This document shows positions 8,707 through 18,929 of a stretch of 54,769 bases of DNA, piece after piece. Under the pieces are notes generated by a model. The model saw only the letters and a list, made by a program, of their open reading frames with translations. It was not told the DNA's origin and did not search any database. The stretch lies in the NCBI RefSeq assembly GCF_023072675.1, contig NZ_JALLGL010000005.1, positions 1-54,769 of the forward strand, in the 5' to 3' direction. The stretch is from Streptomyces sp. XM83C. Its GTDB lineage: Bacteria > Actinomycetota > Actinomycetes > Streptomycetales > Streptomycetaceae. Both the position numbers and the translations under genes were made by a program. The first letter of the stretch is position 1. Every line of letters begins with the position of its first letter.

Positions 8707-10752
8707 CTACTCCCAGTGGTCCGACTCCGGTTCGGCGTCCGTCTCCGGCCAGTCGACCGGGCCGAGGGCCTCGTCTCCCCCGGTCCCGGCCCCGCCGCCC
8801 TCCGGGGCCGCCGCCTCCGCGCCGGGCGGGCCGCCCAGGTCCGACAGGACCTTGAGGACACCCTCCCCGTACGTCGCGAGCTTCTTCTCGCCCACCCCGC
8901 TGACGCCGCCCAGTTCCCGCACCGAAGTGGGCCACGCCGTCGCGATCTCCCGCAGCGTGGCGTCATGGAAGATGACGTAGGCCGGAACGCCCTGTTCCCT
9001 GGCCTGCTCGGCCCGCCAGGCACGCAGCGCCTCGAAGGCGGGGAGCAGATGCTCCGGCAGCTCGGCCGCCGCGGCGGATCTGCCCTTGCGTCCGGAGCCC
9101 GACGAGCCGCCGGACCCCGAGCGGGACGCGGGCTCCCGCTTCGGCTCCTTGCGCAGCGGCACCTCCCGCTCCCGGCGGAGCACCGCGGCGCTGGCGTCGG
9201 TCAGCACGAGCGTGCCGTACTCCCCCTCGACGGCGAGCAGGCCCTGCGCCAGCAGCTGGCGGATCACACCCCGCCACTCGCCCTCGGTCAGTTCCTGCCC
9301 GATGCCGAACACCGACAGCCGGTCGTGGTCGAACTGGATGACCTTGCCGGTGCGCTTGCCGAGGAGGATGTCCACGATCTGCACGGCGCCGAACTTCTGC
9401 CCGCGCTCCCGCTGCAACCGCACCACCGTCGACAGCACCTTCTGCGCGGCGATGGTGCCGTCCCAGGTCTCCGGCGGGGTCAGGCAGGTGTCGCAGTTGC
9501 CGCAGCCCGCCGGGTCCGGCTCCTGCCCGAAGTAGGCCAGGAGCTGCCCTCGGCGGCACTGCGCGGTCTCGCACAGCGCGAGCATCGCGTCCAGATGGGC
9601 CTGGGCGCGGCGCCGGAACGCCTCGTCGCCGTCACCGGTCTGGATCAGCTTGCGCTGCTGGATCACATCGTTGAGGCCGTAGGCCATCCAGGCTGTCGAG
9701 GGCAGTCCGTCACGTCCGGCGCGGCCCGTCTCCTGGTAGTAGCCCTCCACGGACTTCGGCAGGTCGAGGTGGGCGACGAAACGGACGTCCGGTTTGTCGA
9801 TGCCCATGCCGAAGGCGATGGTCGCCACGACCACCAGTCCGTCCTCCCGCAGGAACCGGGCCTGGTGCGCCGCGCGCGTGCCCGCGTCCAGGCCGGCGTG
9901 GTACGGGACCGCCTCGATGCCGTTGGCGCTCAAAAACTCCGCCGTCTTCTCGACCGAGTTGCGGGAGAGGCAGTACACGATGCCCGCGTCGCCCGCGTGC
10001 TCCTCCCGCAGAAAGCGCAGCAGCTGCTTCTTCGGGTCCGCCTTCGGCACGATCCGGTACTGGATGTTCGGTCGGTCGAAGCTGGCGACGAAGTGGCGGG
10101 CGGCCGGCATGTTCAGCCGCTCGGTGATCTCCCGGTGCGTGGCACGCGTCGCGGTCGCGGTCAGGGCGATACGCGGCACATCCGGCCAGCGCTCGCCGAG
10201 CAGCGACAGAGCGAGATAGTCGGGCCGGAAGTCATGGCCCCACTGGGACACGCAGTGCGCCTCGTCGATGGCGAAGACCGAGATCTTGCCCCGGGAGAGC
10301 AGCTCCAGCGTGGCGTCGAGCCGCAGCCGCTCCGGCGCCAGATAGAGCAGGTCCAGCTCACCGGCGAGGAACTCGGCCTCGACCATGCGGCGCTCGTCGA
10401 AGTCCTGCGTCGAGTTCATGAACCCGGCCCGCACGCCGAGCGCCCGCAGCGCGTCCACCTGGTCCTGCATGAGCGCGATCAGCGGCGAGACGACGACGCC
10501 CGTGCCCGGTCTGACCAGGGCGGGGATCTGGTAGCAGAGCGACTTGCCGCCGCCGGTCGGCATGAGCACCACGGCGTCGCCGCCGGCCACCACATGCTCG
10601 ATCACGGCGTCCTGTTCGCCGCGGAAGGCCTCGTATCCGAAGACCCGGTGCAGCGTGGCCAGTGCCTCGCTGACGGCCGTGCCCGTCGCCGCGCTGTCCT
10701 CGGCCCGCCGGCCCGTGCCTGGCATCACACCGCTCCCGCCCGTCCCGCCCAT
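8707..10752 (-). CDS. recQ: ATP-dependent DNA helicase RecQ
   Basis: This 681-residue superfamily 2 helicase unwinds DNA 3' to 5' in recombination and repair. The order of parts is typical: Walker [12 protein letters not shown] with Lys at about 70, the DEAH box at about 163-166 in [18 protein letters not shown], helicase C with [10 protein letters not shown], a zinc-binding Cys set (CETAQC and CGNCDTC), a winged-helix RQC region and a C-terminal HRDC domain. A Ser/Gly-rich linker of about 25 residues separates RQC from HRDC. The ATG at 10752 has GGGGGA 7 nt upstream and replaces a more distal in-frame start at 10815. It is transcribed divergently from the secreted protein gene at 10987. Confidence 0.95.
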   Translation of the reverse strand: MGGTGGSGVMPGTGRRAEDSAATGTAVSEALATLHRVFGYEAFRGEQDAVIEHVVAGGDAVVLMPTGGGKSLCYQIPALVRPGTGVVVSPLIALMQDQVDALRALGVRAGFMNSTQDFDERRMVEAEFLAGELDLLYLAPERLRLDATLELLSRGKISVFAIDEAHCVSQWGHDFRPDYLALSLLGERWPDVPRIALTATATRATHREITERLNMPAARHFVASFDRPNIQYRIVPKADPKKQLLRFLREEHAGDAGIVYCLSRNSVEKTAEFLSANGIEAVPYHAGLDAGTRAAHQARFLREDGLVVVATIAFGMGIDKPDVRFVAHLDLPKSVEGYYQETGRAGRDGLPSTAWMAYGLNDVIQQRKLIQTGDGDEAFRRRAQAHLDAMLALCETAQCRRGQLLAYFGQEPDPAGCGNCDTCLTPPETWDGTIAAQKVLSTVVRLQRERGQKFGAVQIVDILLGKRTGKVIQFDHDRLSVFGIGQELTEGEWRGVIRQLLAQGLLAVEGEYGTLVLTDASAAVLRREREVPLRKEPKREPASRSGSGGSSGSGRKGRSAAAAELPEHLLPAFEALRAWRAEQAREQGVPAYVIFHDATLREIATAWPTSVRELGGVSGVGEKKLATYGEGVLKVLSDLGGPPGAEAAAPEGGGAGTGGDEALGPVDWPETDAEPESDHWE

Positions 10753-10986
10753 CGTCGTGTCCCCCGTACGTCGTCCCTCGACCACTGCCTCCACGATAGG
10801 GGCCCGCACCGACACCCCCGGAGTTGTCCACAGGCCCGTTCGTCACGTTCGGTGGTCATTCGAATGGCCCGCGTCGCGTGGCGGCCGTAGCGGCGGCGTG
10901 GCCATCCTGCTCGGGCGGGCCCTGGGCAGACCGGCACACGCACGGCCGGAACCCGCCCGCGCCGTCCCCCTCTGCAAGGAGTTCGC

Positions 10987-11826
10987 ATGTCCCCTCGGCC
11001 GCTCAAGGCCGCCGCCACGCTGGCGGCATCCGCAGCCCTCTGCCTCTCCGCGGCGCCCGCCCACGCCGCGCCCGACCCCGACGTCCTCGGCTGGACCGAG
11101 CTGGCCAAGACCTACGCGGCGACGTCCCGGTTCGCCTACGAGCCGCTCGCCGTCTCGGCCGGGTTCACGCGGTCCGACACCTGTGTCGCCGACACGGGGA
11201 AAGGCGGCCTGGGCTACCACTACATCAAGGCCGCGAACGTGGGTTCGCTGGACCCGGCGAAGCCGGCGGGCCTCGTGTACACGGCGGACGAGAACGGGGC
11301 GCGTGAACTCGCCGCGGTGGAGTGGGTGGTCGAGGACACCGGTCAGGCCGCGCCGAAGCTGTTCGGCGAGACGTTCAGCGGGGACGTGATGCCCGGCCAC
11401 TACACGCTGGTGGCGTGGATCTTCCGGAAGAACCCGTCCGGGGCGCTCGCCCCGTGGAACACCACGCTGTCCTGTGCGTCGGCCACGGCCGTGTCGGCGG
11501 CGCCGTCGCTCCCCGGCACGGCCACCGCGGCCCGCACGAACCCGACGGACACAGGCGACGACGCCACCACGGCCGCCGCCGGCACTGACACGGGCACGAG
11601 CACCGTGAACAGCACCACCACCGCGGACGATCTGACCGGCCTCGGCGACCTCTCCGGCCTCGGCGATCTGAACGGCCTGGTCGACCTGAGCGCCCTGACG
11701 GGTCTCGCGGAAAGCCTCTTTGGTCTCTCGGAGCTCACCGGACTCACCGGCCTGACTGCCCCCGGCACCCTCACCGGCTCCGCTACCACGGCGGGCACGG
11801 GCACCGTCCTCGATTCCATGGTCTGA
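10987..11826 (+). CDS. secreted protein of unknown function with a Leu/Gly/Asp repeat tail
   Basis: This 279-residue protein has a clear signal peptide (Arg/Lys near the N-terminus, hydrophobic to about residue 27, cleavage near AHAAP). The mature N-terminal part (about 28-160) contains one likely disulphide pair, CVADTG and LSCAS, and a GLGYHYIKAAN block that recalls a widespread but uncharacterised secreted domain whose members carry YHYxNP. A Thr/Ala-rich spacer follows. Residues about 215-262 are short imperfect repeats around GLGDLSGLGDLNGL. The ATG has AAGGAG 5 nt upstream. There is no LPXTG sorting signal, so the product is probably released. I do not recognise a function. Confidence 0.85.
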   Translation: MSPRPLKAAATLAASAALCLSAAPAHAAPDPDVLGWTELAKTYAATSRFAYEPLAVSAGFTRSDTCVADTGKGGLGYHYIKAANVGSLDPAKPAGLVYTADENGARELAAVEWVVEDTGQAAPKLFGETFSGDVMPGHYTLVAWIFRKNPSGALAPWNTTLSCASATAVSAAPSLPGTATAARTNPTDTGDDATTAAAGTDTGTSTVNSTTTADDLTGLGDLSGLGDLNGLVDLSALTGLAESLFGLSELTGLTGLTAPGTLTGSATTAGTGTVLDSMV

Positions 11827-11867
11827 CCGCCCGCGACAGCCCGTAGCGGACGAGGCCCCCGAACACA

Positions 11868-11905
11868 CCACGGACCCGGCTCCCCCGAGGGAGCCGGGTC
11901 CGTGG
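11868..11905. terminator. bidirectional terminator between the secreted protein gene and nuoN
   Basis: A perfect 16-bp inverted repeat (11868-11883 and 11890-11905) encloses a 6-nt loop, cccgag. It lies 42 nt after the stop of the plus-strand gene and 57 nt after the stop of nuoN on the minus strand. It can therefore end both convergent transcripts. A U-tract is lacking, as is common in Streptomyces. Confidence 0.9.
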
Positions 11906-11961
11906 CTCGCGCGCGGAGCGCGAGCGGGCGGCGGAGACGTCCCGTCGCCCGCACCGGCCGG

Positions 11962-13611
11962 TCAGCGCACGAAGACCCCCGCCTGGCTCGCCAGATCGAG
12001 GAAGTACTGCGGCGCCACACCGAGCACCAGCGTGACCGCGACGCCGACGGCGATGGCCGTCATGGTCAGCGGGGACGGCACGGCGACCGTCGGGCCCTCG
12101 GGCCGCGGCTCGCTGAAGAACATCAGCACGATCACCCGGATGTAGAAGAACGCCGCGACCGCCGACGAGATCACACCGACCACGACCAGCGGAGCCGCGC
12201 CGCCCTCCGCCGCCGCCTTGAACACGGCGAACTTCCCGGCGAAGCCGGAGGTGAGCGGAATGCCCGCGAAGGCCAGCAGGAACACCGCGAACACGGCCGC
12301 CACCAGCGGTGAACGGCGGCCCAGCCCGGCCCACTTGGACAGGTGCGTGGCCTCGCCGCCCGCGTCACGCACCAGGGTGACCACGGCGAACGCGCCGATC
12401 GTCACGAAGGAGTACGCCGCCAGGTAGAACAGCACCGACGACACACCGTCGGGCGTGGTGGCGATGACACCGGCGAGGATGAACCCGGCGTGCGCGATCG
12501 ACGAGTACGCCAGCAGTCGCTTGATGTCGGTCTGCGTGATCGCGACGATCGCACCGCCCAGCATGGTGACGATCGCGACGCCCCACATGACGGGCCGCCA
12601 GTCCCAGCGCAGGCCCGGCAGGACGACGTACAGCACGCGCAGCAGCGCGCCGAACGCGGCCACCTTGGTCGCCGCCGCCATGAAGCCGGTGACGGGGGTG
12701 GGCGCGCCCTGATAGACGTCCGGGGTCCACATGTGGAACGGCACGGCGCCCACCTTGAACAGCAGGCCCATCACGAGCATCGCGGTGCCGATGAGCAGCA
12801 GCGCGTCGTTGCCCATGGTGTCGGCGAGGGCCGGGTCGATGTCGGCGGCGGTGCCGTCTACGACATGGGCGATCGTCGCGTACGACACGGAGCCCGCGTA
12901 GCCGTAGAGCAGGGCGATGCCGAACAGGGTGAACGCGGAGGCGAACGCGCCGAGGAGGAAGTACTTCACCGCGGCCTCCTGCGACATCAGCCGCTTGCGG
13001 CGGGCCAGTGCGCACAGCAGGTACAGCGGGAGGGAGAAGACCTCCAGGGCGACGAACAGGGTCAGCAGGTCGTTCGCCGAGGGGAAGACCAGCATGCCGG
13101 CGACGGCGAACAGCAGCAGCGGGAACACCTCGGTGGTGGTGAACCCGGCCCTGATCGCGGCCTTCTCGCTGTCGCTGCCGGGCACGGACGCGGCCTGCGC
13201 GGCGAAGGAGTCGACCGGCCTGCCGTGCGCCTCGGGGTCGAGGCGCCGTTCGGCGAAGGTGAACAGGCCGACCAGCGCGGCCAGCAGGATCGTGCCCTGG
13301 AGGAAGAGCGCCGGTCCGTCCACGGCGATGGCGCCCATCGCCGCGATACGGGCCTTGGTGGTGCCGTATCCGTCGGCCGCGAGGGCGACGACCGCGGCGA
13401 ACGCGGCGGCCAGCGCGACGACGGAGACGAACATCTGCGCGTAGTAGCGCGCCTTGCGCGGTACGAACGCCTCGACGAGGACCCCGACGACGGCGGCGCC
13501 CACGACGATCAGGGTGGGCGACAGTTGCCCGTATTCGATCTTCGGCGCGTCGATCTTCGAGATCGGGTCGGCCGCGGTTGTCCACAGGCTGTGGACGGCT
13601 GCTGTGCTCAC
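11962..13611 (-). CDS. nuoN: NADH-quinone oxidoreductase subunit N
   Basis: This 549-residue antiporter-like membrane subunit of complex I belongs to the proton-pumping arm. It has about 14 hydrophobic segments. The conserved Lys in KVGAVPFHMW and the discontinuous-helix region of the Mrp-like family are present. The GTG start overlaps the nuoM stop in a GTGA junction, giving translational coupling. It is the last gene of the nuoA-N operon and is followed by the 16-bp stem terminator. A hydrophilic stretch around RRLDPEAHGRPVDS is longer than in the E. coli subunit. Confidence 0.97.
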   Translation of the reverse strand: MSTAAVHSLWTTAADPISKIDAPKIEYGQLSPTLIVVGAAVVGVLVEAFVPRKARYYAQMFVSVVALAAAFAAVVALAADGYGTTKARIAAMGAIAVDGPALFLQGTILLAALVGLFTFAERRLDPEAHGRPVDSFAAQAASVPGSDSEKAAIRAGFTTTEVFPLLLFAVAGMLVFPSANDLLTLFVALEVFSLPLYLLCALARRKRLMSQEAAVKYFLLGAFASAFTLFGIALLYGYAGSVSYATIAHVVDGTAADIDPALADTMGNDALLLIGTAMLVMGLLFKVGAVPFHMWTPDVYQGAPTPVTGFMAAATKVAAFGALLRVLYVVLPGLRWDWRPVMWGVAIVTMLGGAIVAITQTDIKRLLAYSSIAHAGFILAGVIATTPDGVSSVLFYLAAYSFVTIGAFAVVTLVRDAGGEATHLSKWAGLGRRSPLVAAVFAVFLLAFAGIPLTSGFAGKFAVFKAAAEGGAAPLVVVGVISSAVAAFFYIRVIVLMFFSEPRPEGPTVAVPSPLTMTAIAVGVAVTLVLGVAPQYFLDLASQAGVFVR

Positions 13612-15179
13612 TTGGCCGCCTCCACCTCGGGCCGGGGGTCCTTCTTCTGTACGTCCGACATGGTCTGCTTGACCGCCGGGTTGACGATGTCCGTGACGGG
13701 CTTCGGATAGACGCCCAGGAAGATCAGCAGGACGACCAGCGGGGCGACCACGACCAGCTCGCGCACCCTCAGGTCGGGCATCGCGGACACCTCGGGCTTC
13801 ACCGGGCCGGTCATCGTCCGCTGGTAGAGGACGAGGGTGTACAGCGCGGCGAGGACGATGCCGAAGGTGGCGATGATGCCGATGGCCGGGTAGCGCTCGA
13901 ACGCGCCGACCAGGACCAGGAACTCACTGACGAACGGCGCGAGGCCCGGCAGCGACAGCGTCGCCAGACCGCCGATCAGGAAGGTGCCGGCGAGGACCGG
14001 GGCGACCTTCTGCACACCGCCGTAGTCGGCGATGAGCCGCGAACCGCGCCGGGAGATCAGGAAGCCGGCGACCAGCATCAGCGCCGCCGTCGACAGGCCG
14101 TGGTTGACCATGTAGAGGGTGGCGCCGGACTGGCCCTGGCTGGTCATCGCGAAGATGCCCAGGATGATGAAGCCGAAGTGGGAGATCGACGCGTACGCCA
14201 CCAGGCGCTTGATGTCCCGCTGGCCCACCGCCAGCAGCGCGCCGTAGATGATGCTGATGACCGCGAGGACCAGGATCACCGGCGTCGCCCACTTGCTGGC
14301 CTCCGGGAACAGCTGGAGGCAGAAGCGGAGCATCGCGAACGTGCCGACCTTGTCGACGACCGCGGTGATGAGGACGGCGACCGGCGCGGTGGACTCCTGC
14401 ATGGCGTTGGGCAGCCAGGTGTGCAGCGGCCACAGCGGCGCCTTCACCGCGAACGCGAAGAAGAAACCGAGGAACAGCCAGCGTTCCGTGCCGGTCGCCA
14501 TGTCCAGCGAGCCGTCGGCGCGGGCCTGGGCGATCTCGGTGAGGGAGAAGTTCCCCGCGACCACGTACAGGCCGATCACGGCGGCCAGCATGATCAGACC
14601 GCCGACCAGGTTGTACAGGAGGAACTTCACCGCCGCGTACGACCGCTGGGTGGCCGCCGCCTGCTCGCCGTGCTCGTGGGCGCGGTCCCCGAAGCCGCCG
14701 ATGAGGAAGTACATCGGGATCAGCATGGCTTCGAAGAAGATGTAGAACAGAAAGACGTCGGTGGCCTCGAAGGAGAGGATCACCATCGCCTCGACGGCGA
14801 GGATCAGCGCGAAGAAGCCCTGGGTGGGCCGCCAGCGCCGACTGCCGGTCTCCAGCGGGTCGGCGTCGTGCCAGCCCGCCAGCACGATGAACGGGATCAG
14901 CAGCGCGGTCAGCGCGACCAGCGCCACCGCGATGCCGTCCACGCCCAGCTCGTACCGCACCCCGAACTCGGCGATCCAGGAGTGGGACTCGGTGAGCTGG
15001 TAGCGGGCGCCGTCGGGGTCGAAGCGGACCGCGACCGTCACGGCGAGCGCGAGCGTGGCGAGGGAGAACAGCAGCGCCAGCCACTTGGCGGCGGTGCGCT
15101 GCGCGGCCGGTACGGCCGCCGTGGCGATCGCCCCGACCGCCGGGAGCGCCGCCGTCGCTGTCAGCAGAGGAAAGGACAT
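13608..15179 (-). CDS. nuoM: NADH-quinone oxidoreductase subunit M
   Basis: This 523-residue antiporter-like subunit of the complex I membrane arm takes part in proton translocation. The conserved Glu lies in FYIFFEAMLIPMYFLIGG and a Lys in FAVKAPLWPLHTWLP. About 14 transmembrane segments are apparent. The ATG at 15179 has GAGGAAAGG just upstream, and its first residues, MSFPLLT, agree with the family. It starts 5 nt after the nuoL stop and shares a GTGA overlap with nuoN. Confidence 0.97.
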   Translation of the reverse strand: MSFPLLTATAALPAVGAIATAAVPAAQRTAAKWLALLFSLATLALAVTVAVRFDPDGARYQLTESHSWIAEFGVRYELGVDGIAVALVALTALLIPFIVLAGWHDADPLETGSRRWRPTQGFFALILAVEAMVILSFEATDVFLFYIFFEAMLIPMYFLIGGFGDRAHEHGEQAAATQRSYAAVKFLLYNLVGGLIMLAAVIGLYVVAGNFSLTEIAQARADGSLDMATGTERWLFLGFFFAFAVKAPLWPLHTWLPNAMQESTAPVAVLITAVVDKVGTFAMLRFCLQLFPEASKWATPVILVLAVISIIYGALLAVGQRDIKRLVAYASISHFGFIILGIFAMTSQGQSGATLYMVNHGLSTAALMLVAGFLISRRGSRLIADYGGVQKVAPVLAGTFLIGGLATLSLPGLAPFVSEFLVLVGAFERYPAIGIIATFGIVLAALYTLVLYQRTMTGPVKPEVSAMPDLRVRELVVVAPLVVLLIFLGVYPKPVTDIVNPAVKQTMSDVQKKDPRPEVEAAK

Positions 15180-15184
15180 CGGTA

Positions 15185-17113
15185 TCAGACCGCCCTCATC
15201 AGCAGGGTGGCGGCGATGAGCAGGGCCGCACCGCCGAACATGGAGACCGCGTACGACCGCGCGAAGCCGTTCTGCAGCCTGCGCAGCCGCCCGGACAGGC
15301 CGCCGACCGAGGCCGCCGTGCCGTTGACGACTCCGTCGACCAGGGTGTGGTCGACGTAGACCAGGGACCGCGTCAGATGCTCGCCGCCCCGCACGAGGAC
15401 GACATGGTTGAAGTCGTCCTGAAGCAGGTCGCGGCGGGCGGCGCGGGTGAGCAGCGAGCCGCGCGGGGCGACCGCCGGGACGGGCTTGCGGCCGTACTGC
15501 GCCCAGGCGATGGCGACGCCGATGACGAGGCACACCATCGTGGCGCCGGTGACAGCGGCGGCGCTGAGCGGCGAGTCGCCGTGCTCGTGCCCGGTGACGG
15601 GCTCCAGCCAGTTCAGGAAGCGGTCGCCGATGCTGAAGAAGGCGCCGGCACCGACCGAACCGACCGCGAGGACGATCATCGGGACCGTCATGCTCCTCGG
15701 CGACTCGTGCGGGTGAGGCACGCTGTACTCGCCGTCGGTGCCGGGAGGCGCCTCGCGCCAGCGCTCCTCGCCGAAGAACGTCATCAGCATCACGCGCGTC
15801 ATGTAGAACGCGGTGATGGCCGCGCCGAGCAGGGCGCACGCGCCGAGGATCCACCCCTCGGTGCCGCCCTTCGCGAACGCCGCCTCGATGATCTTGTCCT
15901 TGGAGAAGAAGCCGGACAGGCCGGGGAAGCCGATGATGGCGAGATAGCCGAGGCCGAAGGTGACGAAGGTGACCGGCATGTACTTGCGCAGGCCGCCGTA
16001 ACGCCGCATGTCGACCTCGTCGTTCATACCGTGCATCACGGAGCCCGCGCCGAGGAACAGCCCGGCCTTGAAGAATCCGTGCGTCACCAGGTGCATGATC
16101 GCGAAGACGTAGCCGATGGGGCCGAGGCCCGCGGCGAGGACCATGTAGCCGATCTGCGACATGGTCGAGCCGGCCAGCGCCTTCTTGATGTCGTCCTTCG
16201 CGCAACCGACGATCGCACCGAACAGCAGCGTGACCGCGCCGACGACGGTGACGACGAGCTGCGCGTCCGGCGCCAGGTCGAAGATGTTGGCGGAGCGGAC
16301 GATGAGGTACACGCCCGCGGTCACCATGGTCGCGGCGTGGATCAGCGCGGAGACCGGCGTCGGGCCCTCCATCGCGTCCCCGAGCCAGGACTGCAACGGC
16401 ACCTGCGCGGACTTGCCGCACGCCGCGAGCAGCAGCATCAACGCGATCGCGGTCAGTTTGCCCTCGGTGGCATCGGCGGCGAGACCGGGCTCCGTGTGCG
16501 TGCCGAGGACCGGGCCGAAGGCGAACGTGCCGAACGTGGTGAACATCAGCATGATCGCGATCGACAGGCCCATGTCGCCGACGCGGTTGACCAGGAAGGC
16601 CTTCTTCGCCGCGGTGGCCGCGCTGGGCTTGTGCTGCCAGAAACCGATCAGCAGGTAGGAGGCGAGACCGACGCCCTCCCAGCCGACGTACAGCAGAAGG
16701 TAGTTGTCGGCGAGGACGAGCAGCAGCATCGCCGCGAGGAACAGGTTCAGATAGCCGAAGAAGCGGCGGCGGCGCTCGTCGTGCTCCATGTACCCCACGG
16801 AGTACAGGTGGATCAGCGAGCCGACACCCGTGATCAGCAGGACGAACGTCATCGACAGCTGGTCCAGGCGGAACGCGACGTCCGCCTGGAAGCCCTCGAC
16901 GGGGATCCAGCTGAACAGATGCTGGGTCAGGGTCCGGTGCTCGGCGTCCTTGCCGAGCAGATCGGAGAAGAGGACGAGGCCGAGGACGAAGGACACGGCC
17001 GACATGAGGACGCCGAACCAGTGGCCGACGGCGTCCAGGCGCCGGCCGCCGACCAGCAGGACGGCCGCTCCGAGCAGGGGCGCCGCGATGAGCAGCGCGA
17101 TCAGGTTCTCCAC
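15185..17113 (-). CDS. nuoL: NADH-quinone oxidoreductase subunit L
   Basis: This 642-residue subunit is the largest antiporter-like component, at the distal tip of the membrane arm, with the long lateral helix at the C-terminus. Characteristic blocks include [19 protein letters not shown] sequence after the fourth helix, [29 protein letters not shown] and [15 protein letters not shown]. The GTG start at 17113 lies 15 nt after the nuoK stop. Its length is close to that of other actinobacterial NuoL proteins. Confidence 0.97.
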   Translation of the reverse strand: MENLIALLIAAPLLGAAVLLVGGRRLDAVGHWFGVLMSAVSFVLGLVLFSDLLGKDAEHRTLTQHLFSWIPVEGFQADVAFRLDQLSMTFVLLITGVGSLIHLYSVGYMEHDERRRRFFGYLNLFLAAMLLLVLADNYLLLYVGWEGVGLASYLLIGFWQHKPSAATAAKKAFLVNRVGDMGLSIAIMLMFTTFGTFAFGPVLGTHTEPGLAADATEGKLTAIALMLLLAACGKSAQVPLQSWLGDAMEGPTPVSALIHAATMVTAGVYLIVRSANIFDLAPDAQLVVTVVGAVTLLFGAIVGCAKDDIKKALAGSTMSQIGYMVLAAGLGPIGYVFAIMHLVTHGFFKAGLFLGAGSVMHGMNDEVDMRRYGGLRKYMPVTFVTFGLGYLAIIGFPGLSGFFSKDKIIEAAFAKGGTEGWILGACALLGAAITAFYMTRVMLMTFFGEERWREAPPGTDGEYSVPHPHESPRSMTVPMIVLAVGSVGAGAFFSIGDRFLNWLEPVTGHEHGDSPLSAAAVTGATMVCLVIGVAIAWAQYGRKPVPAVAPRGSLLTRAARRDLLQDDFNHVVLVRGGEHLTRSLVYVDHTLVDGVVNGTAASVGGLSGRLRRLQNGFARSYAVSMFGGAALLIAATLLMRAV

Positions 17114-17128
17114 GATTCTTCCGACCCC

Positions 17129-17428
17129 TTACAGCTTCATCAGGCTGGCGTCGTCGACCGAGGCCGAGTGGCGGGAACGGAACAGCGACACGATGATCGC
17201 GAGGCCGACCACGACCTCCGCCGCCGCGACGACCATCGTGAAGAACGCGATGATCTGGCCGTCGAGGTTGCCGTGCATCCGGGAGAAGGTGACGAGCGCG
17301 AGGTTGCAGGCGTTCAGCATCAGCTCGACGCACATGAACAGCACGATGGCGTTGCGCCTGATCAGCACCCCGGTGGCGCCGATCGTGAACAGCAGGGCCG
17401 CCAGATACAGATAGTTGACCGGGTTCAC
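17129..17428 (-). CDS. nuoK: NADH-quinone oxidoreductase subunit K
   Basis: This 99-residue protein has three transmembrane helices. The two conserved buried glutamates are seen in [15 protein letters not shown] and in [13 protein letters not shown]; they belong to the E-channel of complex I. The GTG start at 17428 overlaps the nuoJ stop in a GTGA junction. The length agrees with the family (about 100 residues). Confidence 0.97.
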   Translation of the reverse strand: MNPVNYLYLAALLFTIGATGVLIRRNAIVLFMCVELMLNACNLALVTFSRMHGNLDGQIIAFFTMVVAAAEVVVGLAIIVSLFRSRHSASVDDASLMKL

Positions 17429-18291
17429 TTCGACGCCTCCTCGGTCCGCTTGAAGGTCGCCGGCGCGATCGCCTTGCGCTCCAGACGCTCCTCGGCGCGC
17501 TGCTCCAGCGCCCTGAGGTCGTTGAGCGCCTCCGCGGACACATCGCGGATCTGGCCGCGCTCGCGCAGCGTCTTGCTCACGGTCAGCTCGGACGGGGTGC
17601 CGTCGGGCAGCAGACCGGCGATGTCCACCGCGTTGTGCCGGGCGTACACGCCGGGGGCGGGCAGCGGCGGGATGTACGTGCCCTCGCGGACGCGCTGCTC
17701 GGCGAGTTCGCGCTGGGTCCTGGCGCGCTCGGTGCGCTCCCGGTGGGTGAGCACCATCGCGCCGACGGTGGCGGTGATGAGCAGCGCGCCGGTGATCTCG
17801 AAGGCGAAGACGTACTTGGTGAAGATGAGGGACGCGAGCCCCTCCACGTTCCCGCCCGCGTTGGCCCCGCCGGTGCCGTCGAACTCCGTCAGGGAGGCGT
17901 TGGCGATACCGGCGAACAGCAGGATGCCGAAGCCGAGCCCGCACAGCAGGGCCAGCCAGCGCTGCCCCTTGATGGTCTCCTTCAGGGAGTCCGCGGCGGT
18001 GACACCGACCAGCATCACCACGAACAGGAACAGCATCATGATCGCGCCGGTGTAGACGACGACCTGCACGATGCCGAGGAAGTAGGCGCCGTTGGCGAGG
18101 TAGAACACCGCCAGCACGATCATGGTGCCGGCGAGGCAGAGGGCGCTGTGCACGGCCTTCTTCAGGAAGACGGTGCACAGGGCGCCGATCACCGCGACCG
18201 TGCCGAGGATCCAGAACTGGACGGCCTCCCCGGTGGAGGTGGTGTACGCGGCGAGCTGCTCGCCCGTCGCGGCGGCCAGGGACGCGCTCAT
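17425..18291 (-). CDS. nuoJ: NADH-quinone oxidoreductase subunit J, with a long soluble tail
   Basis: This 288-residue membrane subunit has five hydrophobic segments in its first roughly 175 residues, including [16 protein letters not shown], where the family's pi-bulge helix lies. About 105 further residues form a charged soluble tail with [17 protein letters not shown] and a second Glu/Arg-rich helix near the end. E. coli NuoJ lacks such a tail; long tails are typical of actinobacteria, and their role is unknown. The ATG start overlaps the nuoI stop by ATGA, and its own stop overlaps nuoK. Confidence 0.96.
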   Translation of the reverse strand: MSASLAAATGEQLAAYTTSTGEAVQFWILGTVAVIGALCTVFLKKAVHSALCLAGTMIVLAVFYLANGAYFLGIVQVVVYTGAIMMLFLFVVMLVGVTAADSLKETIKGQRWLALLCGLGFGILLFAGIANASLTEFDGTGGANAGGNVEGLASLIFTKYVFAFEITGALLITATVGAMVLTHRERTERARTQRELAEQRVREGTYIPPLPAPGVYARHNAVDIAGLLPDGTPSELTVSKTLRERGQIRDVSAEALNDLRALEQRAEERLERKAIAPATFKRTEEASK

Positions 18292-18929
18292 CGGCGGATC
18301 ACCTCCTCGGAGGCGGGCTCCTCGGGACCGGACGTGGACGCCGCCTCCTGCGGGGACTCGCCCTTGGAGACGGCGACCTGCCGCTCCGTGCCGGGCGCCG
18401 CCTCCGTCACCAGGCCCCGGTAGTAGTCCTGCTCGTCCATGCCCGGGTAGATGGCGTGCGGTGTGTCGACCATGCCCTCGTCCAGGCCGGCGAGGAGCTG
18501 CTCCTTGGTGTAGATGAGGTCGGCTCGGCTGGAGTCGGCCAGCTCGAACTCGTTCGTCATCGTCAACGCGCGCGTGGGGCAGGCCTCGATGCACAGGCCG
18601 CACAGGATGCAGCGGGCGTAGTTGATCTGGTAGACGCGGCCGTACCGCTCGCCCGGCGAGTAGCGTTCCTCGTCGGTGTTGTCGGCGCCCTCCACATAGA
18701 TGGCGTCGGCGGGGCAGGCCCAGGCGCACAGCTCGCAGCCGACGCACTTCTCCAGGCCGTCCGGATGGCGGTTGAGCTGGTGCCGTCCGTGGAACCGCGG
18801 AGCCGTGGTCTTCTTCTGCTCCGGGTACTGCTCCGTCAGCCGCTTCTTGAACATGGCCTTGAAGGTCACGCCGAAGCCGGCCACCGGGTTGAGGAAACCG
18901 GGCTTGGTCTCCTTGGGCTCCTCAGCCAT
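18288..18929 (-). CDS. nuoI: NADH-quinone oxidoreductase subunit I
   Basis: This 213-residue peripheral subunit carries two [4Fe-4S] clusters (N6a and N6b) that pass electrons to NuoB. The two ferredoxin motifs are [12 protein letters not shown] and [12 protein letters not shown]. The last 60-70 residues are acidic, Ser/Glu-rich and probably disordered. The ATG at 18929 is chosen because AAAGGAGG precedes it by 6 nt; an upstream in-frame start at 18989 would lie deeper inside nuoH. The chosen start overlaps the nuoH end by 8 nt. Confidence 0.96.
   Translation of the reverse strand: MAEEPKETKPGFLNPVAGFGVTFKAMFKKRLTEQYPEQKKTTAPRFHGRHQLNRHPDGLEKCVGCELCAWACPADAIYVEGADNTDEERYSPGERYGRVYQINYARCILCGLCIEACPTRALTMTNEFELADSSRADLIYTKEQLLAGLDEGMVDTPHAIYPGMDEQDYYRGLVTEAAPGTERQVAVSKGESPQEAASTSGPEEPASEEVIRR

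Noticed and set aside
13608..17543. A 1311-codon open frame spanning nuoM, nuoL and nuoK
   Set aside because: It is nuoM read back through the other frame of nuoL; the upstream part is Arg-rich nonsense, while nuoL and nuoK have strong family matches in their own frames.
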